Part shown: piece after piece, positions 51,944-61,611 of the stretch | How the letters are laid out: the number at the start of each line of letters is the position of its first letter | How positions within the stretch are numbered: the first letter of the stretch is position 1 | NCBI RefSeq assembly: GCF_004801375.1 | Contig: NZ_SSNZ01000002.1 | Span: forward strand, 910,478 to 974,477 | Length of the DNA stretch: 64,000 nucleotides | From: Flavobacterium supellecticarium | GTDB lineage: Bacteria; Bacteroidota; Bacteroidia; Flavobacteriales; Flavobacteriaceae | Direction: 5' to 3' | Program-made: the position numbers and the translations under genes | The notes under the pieces: generated by a model | The model's input: only the letters and a program-made list of their open reading frames with translations | Told to the model about the DNA's origin: nothing | Database searches by the model: none

Positions 51944-53698
51944 TTAATCCGGAAGTTCCACTTTTATATAGATTAGCGTTCCGGTATTTGGTTTGGAATT
52001 AATCGTGATACTTCCTTTCATACTTCTTATCCGGGCTTTGATCTGTGTTAGTCCGAAACCTTCTTTATGTTCGGTTTTTTTGGTGTCAAAACCAGTGCCA
52101 TTGTCTTCTACATTAATAAAAAGCTGCTTGTTGTTTTGTTCGACCGAAATAAAAGCTTTTGATGCCTGACTGTGTTTGATGATGTTGTTGAGTAATTCGG
52201 CTACGATAAAATACATCTTCATTTCGAATTCACTGTTATAGCGGCTGTCTTTTGCGATATGATTGGTGAATTCAAACTGGATCAGGGTATTGGAATTTTT
52301 TTCGCATAAATCCTGTAAAGCCGATAAAAGGCCTAGTTTTTCCAATACAGGCGGAATTAATGTATGTGACAGATCGCGGATTTTATCGTGCGCTTCCTTG
52401 ATAATGGCTTTGGTTTTGATCAGTTCTGGTGATGATTCGTCCAGATGGTTGGTTTCGTAGGCCATTAAATGCAAACTCGCCGACGATAGTAGTGCGCTTA
52501 TGCTATCGTGGAGAATTCCGGCAATTCGTTTTCGTTCGAACTCCTGCCCGTCGATGGTCGCATTGATAATGTTTTGCTGAATTTTATTATTCACATCTTT
52601 GAGTTTATTTTTTTGTTTCAAACGCATATTCTGGTAAAAGAAATAGAAGAGAATACTACAAAAGGCAAACAGCGTAATAAAAATATACAGCAGCTTTTTG
52701 TTGCGAGCTTCTTTGTCTTTTAGCAACTGCTCTTTGGTTTTGTAGGTGTCTTCAATTTTGTAAATCTTGTATTTTGTTTCCGTATCCCGTAATTCCGAAC
52801 TCACTCTTTCGTTAAACAAAGCATCCGTGTTGTCGATGTATTTGTTCAGATAAATATTCGCCTTCTGAAAATCGTTCATTTTTTCGTAGACATACGACAG
52901 ATTCAGATACGTATCGGAAGTCGACAGGGAAATGGTATCATTTGGTTTTGATGCAAGAATTTCTAAAAACAGTTTTTCCGCTTTTTTGTAATTCTTTTCA
53001 ACTTCCAGATAATAGTAGGCGATATTATTACGGGTATTGTTCAGACTATTCAAATTTTGTGAAGCCTTGGCGTATAGCAATGTAGTATCGAGGTACTTTT
53101 TGGCTTTTTCGTATTCTTTTGTTTTAAGATAATAGGCGGCAAAATTGCTGTAGCCAATATATTTCTGATGATTGGTACCATTGTTTTTGGCAATGTGTAA
53201 AATGCGCTTCATGTAAAAACGAGCGCTGTCCAGATTGTTTTTTTCGGTAAAAATTTTAAACAGGCCTTGTTGTGCCGAGGCTGATAAGGTGTCATTTTCC
53301 TGTGCATAGGCACTTTTTTCACTTTTTCGGAGGTAATATATCGCTTGTTTGATGTTTTTGGTTTGTTCGAAACAAATCCCGATATGTTTTAAAATAATAG
53401 CTTCCTGTAGGTTAAGCTTTTCTTTTTCGGCAATCTGAAGCGCGTTAAATAGTATTTTTGTCGCCTTGGAATAATCTTTCAGGCGGGTATATATCTGCGC
53501 TTTGTGAATGCTTTTATGACATAATTCGGTATAATTTTTATCGTGGTATAATAACTCCGATTCCCGTTGCAGGTAGCGTAATGCTTTTAGTTCCTGATGA
53601 CGCTCCAGATAATAATCGGTCGAGTCGCTACCGCTTGGGATTTGTCCCCAAAAAGTGCCACTACACAGAAAAATAAAAAATACGATACTATTTTTCAA
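51944..53698 (-). CDS. TPR-containing sensor histidine kinase (NarL-type)
   Basis: A 584-residue protein. Signal sequence (1-19), periplasmic TPR array (about 30-300), one membrane helix (336-355, 'LLYIFITLFAFCSILFYFF'), HisKA_3 dimerisation with H397 ('EFERKRIAGILHDSISALLSSAS'), and HATPase (about 470-584, 'AELLNNIIKHSQ', 'VEDNGTGFDTKKTEHKEGFGL'). No periplasmic ligand domain besides TPR, so it may sense a protein partner. The start is TTG at 53698. Cognate regulator and a small protein are encoded just upstream. Confidence 0.9.
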   Translation of the reverse strand: MKNSIVFFIFLCSGTFWGQIPSGSDSTDYYLERHQELKALRYLQRESELLYHDKNYTELCHKSIHKAQIYTRLKDYSKATKILFNALQIAEKEKLNLQEAIILKHIGICFEQTKNIKQAIYYLRKSEKSAYAQENDTLSASAQQGLFKIFTEKNNLDSARFYMKRILHIAKNNGTNHQKYIGYSNFAAYYLKTKEYEKAKKYLDTTLLYAKASQNLNSLNNTRNNIAYYYLEVEKNYKKAEKLFLEILASKPNDTISLSTSDTYLNLSYVYEKMNDFQKANIYLNKYIDNTDALFNERVSSELRDTETKYKIYKIEDTYKTKEQLLKDKEARNKKLLYIFITLFAFCSILFYFFYQNMRLKQKNKLKDVNNKIQQNIINATIDGQEFERKRIAGILHDSISALLSSASLHLMAYETNHLDESSPELIKTKAIIKEAHDKIRDLSHTLIPPVLEKLGLLSALQDLCEKNSNTLIQFEFTNHIAKDSRYNSEFEMKMYFIVAELLNNIIKHSQASKAFISVEQNNKQLFINVEDNGTGFDTKKTEHKEGFGLTQIKARIRSMKGSITINSKPNTGTLIYIKVELPD

Positions 53699-53700
53699 TA

Positions 53701-53979
53701 TCAGATCTCGATTATAATTTTAGGTTTGGTGGCGGTAACGCCATCCTGAGTTTGTGTTACGTCAATTTTTAATTGATCATTATACGGTATTATCGTTTCA
53801 TTACGGGTAATGAAGTTGGACGATGGCTTTTGTGCCATGCTCAGTATAATATCGATATGATTTTTGGATGTTGCACTATCAAAATAATACGTATAGCTGC
53901 AATTATCCGGAAAAGTGATCAACAGATCAAATGAATTGTTTCCATTGTCACGTACTTCATGTTTTTTTAGTAAGGCCAT
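53701..53979 (-). CDS. Small protein between regulator and kinase (unrecognised)
   Basis: A 92-residue cytosolic protein without signal or membrane helix, mostly beta-prone: 'NNSFDLLITFPDNCSYTYYFDSATSKNHIDIILSM', 'TIIPYNDQLKIDVTQTQDG', 'KPKIIIEI'. The gene is packed 12 bp after the response regulator and 2 bp before the kinase, so it belongs to the same operon and may modulate the phosphorelay. No family known to me. Confidence 0.6.
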   Translation of the reverse strand: MALLKKHEVRDNGNNSFDLLITFPDNCSYTYYFDSATSKNHIDIILSMAQKPSSNFITRNETIIPYNDQLKIDVTQTQDGVTATKPKIIIEI

Positions 53980-53991
53980 AGCGATGTAGAT

Positions 53992-54654
53992 TTATTGGTT
54001 GATTAAATTATTACGTATAGCAAATTTTACAAGTCCTATGGTATTTTTTACGTTCAGTTTTTTAATCAGGTTTTTGCGGTGTGTTTCGACGGTATTGGTA
54101 CTGATAAAAAGTGCTTCGCTGATTTCTTTGCCGCTATATTCTTTGGAGATTAGTTTTAAGATTTCAAGTTCCCGGTCGGTTATTAAAAGTAACAGGTCGC
54201 TGTTGTCGATCGATTTATCGTTTCCGATTCCGGTAAAAGACAGGAATATTTTTTCCCGAATGGCTTTGGAATAATATTCTTCGCCTTTGCTGACACAAGT
54301 GATGGCGTCCACAATGTTTTCGCTGGCGCATTGCTTGGTAAGGTAGCCTTTGGCGCCCAGTTGAATTACTTCCTTGATTAGTTTTACATCGTCATAACTC
54401 GACAAAACAATCACATGGCAGGGAAATCCTTTCTGAGCAAACTCTTTTAAGACTTCGATACCGTCTTTGCAAGGCATATTAATATCGATAACCAAAACAT
54501 CGACCGACTGGGTATAGATTTTATCCAATAATTCGGTTCCGTTAAGGGAATAGCCAACGACCTCGAAATTCTTGTTTGTTTTTAAAACAGCAAGAATTCC
54601 TTCGATTAGCACCAGATGGTCATCGGCAAGGTGAATACGTATTTTGTTATTCAT
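53992..54654 (-). CDS. LuxR/NarL-type response regulator
   Basis: A 220-residue regulator. Receiver domain with acidic pocket ('IRIHLADDHLVLIEG') and phospho-acceptor D57 ('VLVIDINMPCKDG'), Lys in 'AKGYLTKQ'. C-terminal LuxR HTH ('LLITDRELEILKLISKEYSGKEISEALFISTNTVETHRKNLIKKLNVKNTIGLVKFAIRN'). It matches the kinase encoded two genes downstream. Target genes cannot be read here. Confidence 0.93.
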   Translation of the reverse strand: MNNKIRIHLADDHLVLIEGILAVLKTNKNFEVVGYSLNGTELLDKIYTQSVDVLVIDINMPCKDGIEVLKEFAQKGFPCHVIVLSSYDDVKLIKEVIQLGAKGYLTKQCASENIVDAITCVSKGEEYYSKAIREKIFLSFTGIGNDKSIDNSDLLLLITDRELEILKLISKEYSGKEISEALFISTNTVETHRKNLIKKLNVKNTIGLVKFAIRNNLINQ

Positions 54655-54786
54655 TGCTGTTATTTTTACTCAAATTTACTATTAATTGTGTTATATTTTT
54701 GATTTATATTTAATTAATTTAGTTTGTTATTATGAATAAACGATAAAAGGAAGGGAATAAACGATGAGTGGTTTAGGGTAGAAATA

Positions 54787-54818
54787 AAAAAACCGGATCT
54801 GTTTTGATCCGGTTTTTT
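54787..54818 (-). terminator. Terminator of the DUF4293 gene
   Basis: AAAACCGGATC, loop tgtttt, GATCCGGTTTTTT, 28 bp after the stop at 54847. Confidence 0.85.
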
Positions 54819-54846
54819 AACGCACTAATAAACTAAGATGATAGGT

Positions 54847-55257
54847 TTATCGTAATCGGTCTACAGATTTTACAAGATCTTCATCCTTCTTGATGGCTTT
54901 ATTGGCTAAGACCAAAAAAACGATAGAAACAATAGGAAGAAACATCCCAATACCTTTCTCAGAAACTTGCGTTTCTCCAGATAAATTTAGTGAGCGATAC
55001 ACAAATAATCCTAGTAATATAACGTTTGATATCATATTTAACCGGTTCATTACAAACTGGTTTTGTCTGTTTTTATAACTAAAGATACTAATCAACGAAA
55101 GTGTTGTACTTAAACCGAAAAGCGATACATAAACCAGATTGGTCATGAAAAATACTTTTTCACCGGCAGGATTTGTCCAAAGCGGAAAAACAAAAGGTAG
55201 TATTCCCGAGAAGACAAAAGCGATAAAAAGGTAAACGGTTTGAATTCGTTGTAACAT
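54847..55257 (-). CDS. DUF4293 domain-containing membrane protein
   Basis: A 136-residue protein with four membrane helices, starting 'MLQRIQTVYLFIAFVFSGILPFVFPLW', the usual opening of DUF4293. The ATG at 55257 is chosen; a longer frame from 55362 crosses the -7 box at 55278-55285. The family is restricted to Bacteroidota and its gene commonly sits next to rho, as here (divergent). Function unknown. Confidence 0.85.
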   Translation of the reverse strand: MLQRIQTVYLFIAFVFSGILPFVFPLWTNPAGEKVFFMTNLVYVSLFGLSTTLSLISIFSYKNRQNQFVMNRLNMISNVILLGLFVYRSLNLSGETQVSEKGIGMFLPIVSIVFLVLANKAIKKDEDLVKSVDRLR

Positions 55258-55277
55258 TGCGATGTGTAATTGTTGAG

Positions 55278-55285
55278 CAAAAATA
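55278..55285 (-). promoter_or_regulatory. -7 promoter element of the DUF4293 gene
   Basis: The minus strand reads TATTTTTG, 20 nt upstream of the ATG at 55257. Confidence 0.5.
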
Positions 55286-55442
55286 GCATTTCTTTTTTTA
55301 AAAATAGGATATGAAACAAAATAAATTCGTATTATTGCATAGTCAAACCGTAAGTACTTCATTTTGCGGTTCTTTCATTTCACAAAAATATACTACCCAA
55401 ATTTAGATCTACATTACATTTAATTTAACGAGAAAACGATTC

Positions 55443-57191
55443 ATGTTTGATATTTCTGTATTAAAAGAAATGAAGCTCGCTGAGCTTCAAGAGATTGCGA
55501 AGATTGCTAAAATTAATAAGTATCGAAACCTAAAGAAAGACGAATTAATTTATCAGATTCTAGATCATCAGGCAACAAACCCGGAAGTTGTAAAACCGGC
55601 TTTAAAAGAAGAAACGCCTGCGGCAGAGGGTAAAGTTAAAAGGGCAAGAATAGCAAAACCACAAAGGGAGACTAAAAAAGAAAGCAATCCGCTTCCTGTT
55701 GCCGTTAAAGAGACCAATGTAAAGGCAGAAGCAGTAATTGCGGCCCCGAAAGAAGCAGAAGTGAGCCCTTCAGAAAAAAACAAAGAGAAAGCAACTCCGG
55801 AAGTTACAGAACCGAAAAAGGAAAATAGCTTTACCAAGAAAAAGGATTTCCAGCAAAAACAGCGCTTTATAAAAGATAATAACTCCAAAACACCAGCGCA
55901 ACCACAGGCAAACGCATCCCAGCAACAATCCCGCCAGCAAAATCAGGAAGAAACCCCGACAGAGGGCGTAACCGAAAAACCACAAACCAACACCAATCAG
56001 GGGAATTCTCAAAATCAGAATACCAATCCAAACCAGAAAAACAAAAAACAAAATTTCAGAGAACCGGATTATGAGTTTGACGGAATTATTGAAAGTGAAG
56101 GTGTGTTGGAAATGATGCCGGATGGTTACGGTTTTTTACGTTCTTCGGATTATAATTACCTGGCTTCTCCGGATGATATTTACCTGTCGCAATCCCAGAT
56201 TCGTCTGTTTGGATTAAAAACGGGTGATACGGTAAAAGGAGTGGTGCGTCCGCCAAAAGAAGGGGAGAAATATTTTCCATTGGTGCGCGTGTTAAAAATC
56301 AACGGACATGACCCTCAGGTGGTTCGTGATCGTGTTTCTTTTGAGCATTTGACACCTTTATTCCCGGAAGAAAAATTCAAACTGGCAGAAAAGCAAAGTA
56401 CAATTTCAACACGTATTATCGATTTGTTTTCACCAATAGGAAAAGGACAGCGTGGTATGATCGTGGCGCAGCCTAAGACGGGGAAAACCATGCTTTTAAA
56501 AGATATTGCCAATACCATTGCGGCCAATCATCCGGAAGTATACCTGATTGTATTGCTTATTGACGAACGACCGGAAGAGGTTACCGACATGCAGCGAAGT
56601 GTACGCGGAGAGGTAATTGCATCGACTTTTGATGAGCCGGCAGAACGTCACGTAAAAGTGGCTAATATTGTCTTGGAAAAAGCAAAACGTCTGGTAGAAT
56701 GCGGACATGATGTGGTGATTCTTTTGGATTCGATTACACGTCTGGCGCGAGCGTACAATACGGTTCAGCCTGCGTCTGGTAAGGTATTGAGTGGTGGAGT
56801 TGATGCGAATGCGTTACAGAAACCAAAACGTTTCTTCGGAGCAGCCCGTAATATCGAAAACGGAGGTTCTTTGAGTATTATTGCTACGGCATTAACCGAA
56901 ACCGGTTCTAAAATGGATGAAGTGATCTTTGAAGAATTTAAAGGTACCGGTAATATGGAGCTTCAATTGGATCGAAAGATTGCCAACAAACGTATTTTCC
57001 CGGCTATCGATCTGACATCATCAAGCACGCGTCGCGATGACTTGTTATTGGATGAAGGAACGATTCAGCGTATGTGGATTATGCGTAAATATCTGGCGGA
57101 TATGAACCCGGTAGAAGCGATGGATTTTATCAACGACCGATTTAAGAAAACCCGAAACAACGAAGAGTTCCTGATTTCGATGAATGATTAA
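55443..57191 (+). CDS. rho: Transcription termination factor Rho with long low-complexity insertion
   Basis: A 582-residue hexameric RNA helicase. Rho_N (1-43); a disordered linker of about 160 residues (45-203), first Lys/Glu/Ala/Pro-rich and then Gln/Asn-rich; cold-shock RNA-binding domain (about 208-290, '[31 protein letters not shown]'); ATPase with Walker A '[12 protein letters not shown]' (about 343-350), '[18 protein letters not shown]' and '[17 protein letters not shown]', R-loop '[23 protein letters not shown]'. The insertion is known in Bacteroidota Rho proteins, but its length and composition vary. Essential housekeeping. Confidence 0.95.
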   Translation: MFDISVLKEMKLAELQEIAKIAKINKYRNLKKDELIYQILDHQATNPEVVKPALKEETPAAEGKVKRARIAKPQRETKKESNPLPVAVKETNVKAEAVIAAPKEAEVSPSEKNKEKATPEVTEPKKENSFTKKKDFQQKQRFIKDNNSKTPAQPQANASQQQSRQQNQEETPTEGVTEKPQTNTNQGNSQNQNTNPNQKNKKQNFREPDYEFDGIIESEGVLEMMPDGYGFLRSSDYNYLASPDDIYLSQSQIRLFGLKTGDTVKGVVRPPKEGEKYFPLVRVLKINGHDPQVVRDRVSFEHLTPLFPEEKFKLAEKQSTISTRIIDLFSPIGKGQRGMIVAQPKTGKTMLLKDIANTIAANHPEVYLIVLLIDERPEEVTDMQRSVRGEVIASTFDEPAERHVKVANIVLEKAKRLVECGHDVVILLDSITRLARAYNTVQPASGKVLSGGVDANALQKPKRFFGAARNIENGGSLSIIATALTETGSKMDEVIFEEFKGTGNMELQLDRKIANKRIFPAIDLTSSSTRRDDLLLDEGTIQRMWIMRKYLADMNPVEAMDFINDRFKKTRNNEEFLISMND

Positions 57192-57210
57192 CGAACAGGA
57201 ATTCTATATA

Positions 57211-57245
57211 AAAAAGGCTGCTTCAAATTTGAAGCAGCCTTTTTT
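57211..57245 (+). terminator. Terminator of rho
   Basis: AAAAAGGCTGCTTC, loop aaattt, GAAGCAGCCTTTTT: a 14-bp stem 19 bp after the stop. Confidence 0.85.
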
Positions 57246-57255
57246 ATTTGGTGTT

Positions 57256-57286
57256 AACCCGATAGGTTTTCGAAACCGTCAGGTTT
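57256..57286. repeat. Dispersed palindromic repeat, degraded copy 3
   Basis: AACC..GATAGGTTTTCGAAACC.GTCAGGTT-like sequence aligns to the palindromes at 8774 and 42907 with several changes in the arms; the GGTTTTCGAAACC core is retained. It lies between rho and lgt. Confidence 0.5.
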
Positions 57287-57291
57287 AAAAA

Positions 57292-58224
57292 TTATGCAAC
57301 AGGATCTTGTTTTTTAGCGCGGATCAATAGAATAAGACCTACTATGATAAATGGGATACTTAACCACTGACCGGTTGAGAATAGCCCTAATTCGTTTTCG
57401 AAACCACCTTGACTTTCTTTTACGTATTCTACAATAAAACGTACCGTCCAAAGTAATACCAGGAACAAACCGAACAGGAAGCCTAATTTCTCACGTACAT
57501 TCGTTTTCCAGTACAGGAAGAAAAGGATCAGGAATACAAAAATATACCCGAATGCTTCGTATAACTGTGCCGGGTGTTTAGGGATTACATTTTCCAATAG
57601 CGGCGCGAATTGCGGATTGCTTTCGATGGCTTTATAGGCTTCGGTGGCATTGTTGATATTGGTTAATCGCATGGCTTCGCCCGGAGTGTATTTGTCCTGA
57701 ATAAAGCGGATTCCCATTGAAGATGCTGTTTCGTGTCCTACGATTTCGGAATTAAAAAAGTTACCCAAACGAACAAAAATACCACCACAGGTAACCGGAA
57801 TAATAATACGGTCTAAAATCCATAATATTGGTTTGTGGATGATTTTTTTGCTGTAGTAGTACATTACCAGGATGATGGCAATAGCGGCGCCGTGGCTGGC
57901 CAATCCGGCAAATCCGGTAAATTCGAAATGCGGCTCAAAACGGAATGGTAATAAAATTTCCAGTTTGTGATCTTTAAAATAATCCCAATCGTAGAAGAAT
58001 ACATGTCCCAGTCGGGCACCGATTAAAGTTGCGAATACGGTATAAATAAAAAGAGAGTCCAGTTTTTCGATTGGAATATTTTCTCTTTCGTAGATATGTT
58101 TCATAATATACCATCCTAATCCAAAGGCAATTACAAACATCAGACTGTAATAGCGAACGGTAAAAAAGCCTAAATCAATTCCGTGTGAAGGATTCCAGAC
58201 GAATTGTAAAGCGTGTGTCATCAT
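57292..58224 (-). CDS. lgt: Prolipoprotein diacylglyceryl transferase
   Basis: A 310-residue inner-membrane enzyme that attaches diacylglycerol to the lipobox cysteine. Seven helices. Signatures: 'GARLGHVFFYDWDYF', 'ASHGAAIAIILVMYY' and 'GIFVRLGNFFNSEIVG' with the essential Arg and Asn, 'HPAQLYEAFGYIFVF'. The ATG at 58224 (or a second one at 58221). Agrees with the several lipoproteins in the window. Confidence 0.94.
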   Translation of the reverse strand: MMTHALQFVWNPSHGIDLGFFTVRYYSLMFVIAFGLGWYIMKHIYERENIPIEKLDSLFIYTVFATLIGARLGHVFFYDWDYFKDHKLEILLPFRFEPHFEFTGFAGLASHGAAIAIILVMYYYSKKIIHKPILWILDRIIIPVTCGGIFVRLGNFFNSEIVGHETASSMGIRFIQDKYTPGEAMRLTNINNATEAYKAIESNPQFAPLLENVIPKHPAQLYEAFGYIFVFLILFFLYWKTNVREKLGFLFGLFLVLLWTVRFIVEYVKESQGGFENELGLFSTGQWLSIPFIIVGLILLIRAKKQDPVA

Positions 58225-58306
58225 AGTATTATGTGCTTATATTTTGGTAAAAATAGAGAAATGTGAGCGAACGATACTCATATTTAAGGGAAATTTAAAG
58301 ATTAAA

Positions 58307-58534
58307 TCACGGAACGGGATCGTAACCTTTTCCGCCCCAGGGATTGCAGCTGATAATTCTTTTTGCGGCGAGCCAGCTCCCTTTAAAAAGTCCGTGTTTT
58401 TGTAAGGCTTCGAGCGAATATTGCGAACAGGTAGGCGAATAACGACAAACAGAGGGTGTAAAAGGTGAGATCGCCACCTGATAAAAACGGATGATCCAGA
58501 TAAAAGGCGTGATGAGTATTTTTCGAATGGTCAT
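58307..58534 (-). CDS. yidD: Membrane protein insertion efficiency factor YidD
   Basis: A 75-residue amphipathic protein with the family hallmark '[19 protein letters not shown]' (three Cys) and C-terminal '[12 protein letters not shown]'. It supports YidC-dependent membrane insertion. It starts 56 bp after cysS and ends 82 bp before lgt. Confidence 0.94.
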   Translation of the reverse strand: MTIRKILITPFIWIIRFYQVAISPFTPSVCRYSPTCSQYSLEALQKHGLFKGSWLAAKRIISCNPWGGKGYDPVP

Positions 58535-58590
58535 GGGTGTTTAAAATAAAAATGATGAAGTGGGTGGCTTCATCATTTTGGTTGTATATT

Positions 58591-60072
58591 TTAGTTTAAC
58601 GAGAAGGAAGTACCTTCTTTTCCGTCTTTTAATTGAATGCCTAAAGCAATTAACTGATCCCGGATCTGATCGGATAGTGCAAAGTTTTTATTGGCTCTGG
58701 CTTCGTTTCGCATACCAATCAACATGTTGATAACACCTTCGAGTTTTCCGTTTTCGGCATCATCTGCTTTTTCATTTTTCAGACCTAAAACGTCAAAAAC
58801 AAAGGCTTTGATTGCTTTTTTAAATTGCTCCAGATCGGCTGCGTTTAAACTTTCTTTACCGTCTTTTACTAAGTTGATATAGCGAACGGCTTCAAAAAGC
58901 TGTGCGATCAGGATCGGACTGTTAAAGTCGTCGTTCATGGCGTCATAACAAGCCTGTTTCCATTGATTGATGTCTAAAGTGGACGTTGCTTCCGGTTGGA
59001 TATTTCCCAACGCGTCGATCGCTTCCATTAGTCGGTTAAAACCTTTTTCGGATGCTAATATTGCTTCATCCGAAAAATCAAGGATACTTCTGTAATGCGC
59101 CTGTAGGATAAAGAAACGGGCTACGGCTGGTGAAAAAGCTTTGCTTAAAACTGTGTTTTCGCCTGAAAATAATTCTCTTGGAAGAATGTTGTTTCCGGTC
59201 GATTTAGCCATTTTTTTGCCGTTTAGTGTAAGCATATTGGCATGCATCCAATAGTTTACCGGCGAATGACCTGTACAGGCTTCGTTTTGAGCAATTTCAC
59301 ATTCGTGGTGTGGGAATTTTAAATCCATTCCACCACCGTGAATATCGAATTTTTCGCCCAGATATTTCGTACTCATAGCGGTACATTCCAAATGCCATCC
59401 CGGAAAACCATCGCCCCATGGTGAAGGCCAACGCATAATGTGTTGCGGCTCGGCATTTTTCCATAAGGCAAAATCCTGTGGGTTCTTTTTGTCTGACTGG
59501 CCATCTAGGTCGCGGGTGTTGGCAATCATATCATCGATATTACGGCCACTCAAAATTCCGTAGTGGTGCGATTCGTTGAATTTAACCACGTCAAAATAAA
59601 CAGAGCCGTTTACCACATAGGCAAAGCCGTTGTCGATTATCTGTTTGATGATCTCAATCTGTTCGATGATATGTCCGGTGGCTGTTGGTTCGATACTGGG
59701 CGTCAGGTTGTTGAAAAGCTCCAGAATCTGGTGAAAATCCACTGTATATTTTTGTACGACCTCCATTGGTTCGATCTGGTCGATACGCGCTTTTTTGGCG
59801 ATTTTGTCTTCGCCATCATCTTCGTCGTCCACCAAATGTCCAACATCGGTAATATTACGTACATAACGCACTTTGTAGCCAAGATGCTTTAAATAACGAT
59901 AGATTAAATCAAAAGAGATAAAAGTTCTACAATTTCCCAAATGTACATTACTGTAAACCGTTGGTCCACAAACATACATTCCGACATTTCCCTCGTGAAT
60001 AGGAGTGAAAAGTTCTTTTTCCCCGGAAAGAGAATTGTAAATCTTCAAATTCTGATTTTGATATAATTGCAT
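58591..60072 (-). CDS. cysS: Cysteinyl-tRNA synthetase
   Basis: A 493-residue class I synthetase. HIGH-type motif '[17 protein letters not shown]', KMSKS-type '[10 protein letters not shown]', and zinc ligands including C29, 'WHLECTAM' and '[12 protein letters not shown]'. C-terminal DALR and anticodon-binding parts end in '[14 protein letters not shown]'. Full length. No clear TAnnTTTG box upstream. Confidence 0.96.
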   Translation of the reverse strand: MQLYQNQNLKIYNSLSGEKELFTPIHEGNVGMYVCGPTVYSNVHLGNCRTFISFDLIYRYLKHLGYKVRYVRNITDVGHLVDDEDDGEDKIAKKARIDQIEPMEVVQKYTVDFHQILELFNNLTPSIEPTATGHIIEQIEIIKQIIDNGFAYVVNGSVYFDVVKFNESHHYGILSGRNIDDMIANTRDLDGQSDKKNPQDFALWKNAEPQHIMRWPSPWGDGFPGWHLECTAMSTKYLGEKFDIHGGGMDLKFPHHECEIAQNEACTGHSPVNYWMHANMLTLNGKKMAKSTGNNILPRELFSGENTVLSKAFSPAVARFFILQAHYRSILDFSDEAILASEKGFNRLMEAIDALGNIQPEATSTLDINQWKQACYDAMNDDFNSPILIAQLFEAVRYINLVKDGKESLNAADLEQFKKAIKAFVFDVLGLKNEKADDAENGKLEGVINMLIGMRNEARANKNFALSDQIRDQLIALGIQLKDGKEGTSFSLN

Positions 60073-60119
60073 CGTATACTATTTGTTATTTAATATATTT
60101 AATTGTCTAAAATAGCAAA

Positions 60120-60791
60120 TTAAAATTGAGTGTCCAGCTTAATATAGTCTAAAAACTCACGGCGTACCTTATCTTCTTTAAATTTTCCGCCAAATTCGGC
60201 CGTAACGGTACTACTTTCGATATCGCGGATTCCACGTGAATTCACGCACAGGTGCTTGGCATCGATAACGCAGGCTACATCCTGTGTGTTTAGTACGCGT
60301 TGTAATTCCTGTACAATTTGAATGGTTAAACGCTCCTGAACCTGTGGTCTTTTAGCAAAAAAATCGACAATACGGTTCATTTTGGATAATCCCACTACAG
60401 TACCATTGGAAATATAGGCTACGTGCGCGCGACCTACAATAGGCAATAAGTGGTGTTCACAAGTCGAATAAACAGTGATGTTTTTTTCAACCAGCATTTC
60501 ACCGTATTTGTATTTGTTGTCAAAAGTGGATGAGCTTGGTTTTTTAGCAGGATTCAATCCGCCGAAAATTTCCTTAACAAACATTTTAGCAACACGGTTT
60601 GGTGTTCCTTTCAGACTATCGTCGGTTAAGTCAAGACCTAGAGTATTTAAGATGCTTTCAACGTCTTTTTTGATAGCATTTATTTTTTCTTCATCGGATA
60701 TTTCAAAAGCATCAGGACGTAATGGTGTTTCAGCGCTGGATGCGATGTGATTGTCACCCATTTCGTCGTGCAAATCATCATTATGGATCAT
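60120..60791 (-). CDS. folE: GTP cyclohydrolase I
   Basis: A 223-residue enzyme for the first step of tetrahydrofolate (and queuosine) synthesis. Zinc and catalytic residues: 'YSTCEHHLLPIVGRAHVAYI' (Cys and two His) and 'DAKHLCVNSRGI' (His, Cys). Extended polar N-terminus of about 35 residues. 47 bp upstream of cysS, likely cotranscribed. Confidence 0.95.
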   Translation of the reverse strand: MIHNDDLHDEMGDNHIASSAETPLRPDAFEISDEEKINAIKKDVESILNTLGLDLTDDSLKGTPNRVAKMFVKEIFGGLNPAKKPSSSTFDNKYKYGEMLVEKNITVYSTCEHHLLPIVGRAHVAYISNGTVVGLSKMNRIVDFFAKRPQVQERLTIQIVQELQRVLNTQDVACVIDAKHLCVNSRGIRDIESSTVTAEFGGKFKEDKVRREFLDYIKLDTQF

Positions 60792-60824
60792 TATGTAGAA
60801 TTTTAGAGTAAAAAAATTAGCTGC

Positions 60825-60832
60825 AAAGATAA
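60825..60832 (-). promoter_or_regulatory. -7 promoter element of folE
   Basis: The minus strand reads TATCTTTG, 33 nt upstream of the ATG at 60791. Confidence 0.45.
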
Positions 60833-60903
60833 TTAATAAACTTGATTTTGTATTCGGATTCCTACTGTAAATTGTGTTTTAAATGTTAATCATTTAATAA
60901 AAT

Positions 60904-60934
60904 AAAAAAAGGTTAAACAAAATGCTTAACCTTA
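60904..60934 (-). terminator. Terminator of the gene at 60960
   Basis: AAGGTTAA, 9-nt loop, TTAACCTT, with a T-run on the minus strand, 26 bp after the stop. Confidence 0.75.
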
Positions 60935-60959
60935 TATAGTAAATAGTCGTTGAGAACTA

Positions 60960-61400
60960 TTATTTATTTTTACAAGAACCATCAGGATTAAGGTGTTTTT
61001 TGCAATAGCTGCTCCAGGAAAAACATTGCCATGCTGTTTTTTCACCGTTGTTTAAAACCACTCTCCAACGAAACCATTTTGCAGCCAGTGTTCCGGTTGT
61101 AAATGGCGTATTGAAAGTATAGGTGTTTCCTGTTTTGGAAAAGTTAGCGGTTAAGGCCGGGTCATTTGATTTGTAAAAAACAGGTTTTTCCAATAGCTTG
61201 GAGTCGTCAATACCACAGGCGTTATTTTGTAATTCAAGGGTGTAGCCGCCTGTAAGATTTTGAGAGGTGCTTACTTTTAAAGTGGCGATATCGGAAGTGT
61301 TTTCAGATGATAATACCAGATCCGAACTGCTTTGTGCAAATAGGGAAGAGGTAAACAAGAAAAATAATCCAATCAAGCCGTTTGTATACAATTTTCTCAT
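60960..61400 (-). CDS. Exported small protein, cysteine-containing (unrecognised)
   Basis: A 146-residue protein with signal peptide (1-22, LFAQ). Mature part is beta-rich ('IATLKVSTSQNLTGGYTLELQNNACG', 'TYTFNTPFTTGTLAAKWFRWRVVLNNGEKTAWQCFSWSSYCKKHLNPDGSCK') with four cysteines in the second half likely to form disulfides. No T9SS tail. Opposite strand to the adhesin-like gene that follows, which starts about 210 bp away; a role beside it is possible but not shown. Confidence 0.55.
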   Translation of the reverse strand: MRKLYTNGLIGLFFLFTSSLFAQSSSDLVLSSENTSDIATLKVSTSQNLTGGYTLELQNNACGIDDSKLLEKPVFYKSNDPALTANFSKTGNTYTFNTPFTTGTLAAKWFRWRVVLNNGEKTAWQCFSWSSYCKKHLNPDGSCKNK

Positions 61401-61611
61401 GATTCGTTTTTTGGTTAAAAAATTAGAATGTAAAGCTAGAAAAAAAAATGAGATGACCTATAGTGTGTTAATTTTTTTAACTAGGTTGGTCTATTTTGTT
61501 ACGAAGTTTTATTTAAAATGTTAATTTTTATGATGAATAAATTTTTTTAAGGCGATAAAGTTAATTGTTTCTTAATTTTATGTAAATTTCGCGTTCCAAA
61601 AAACTAATACA

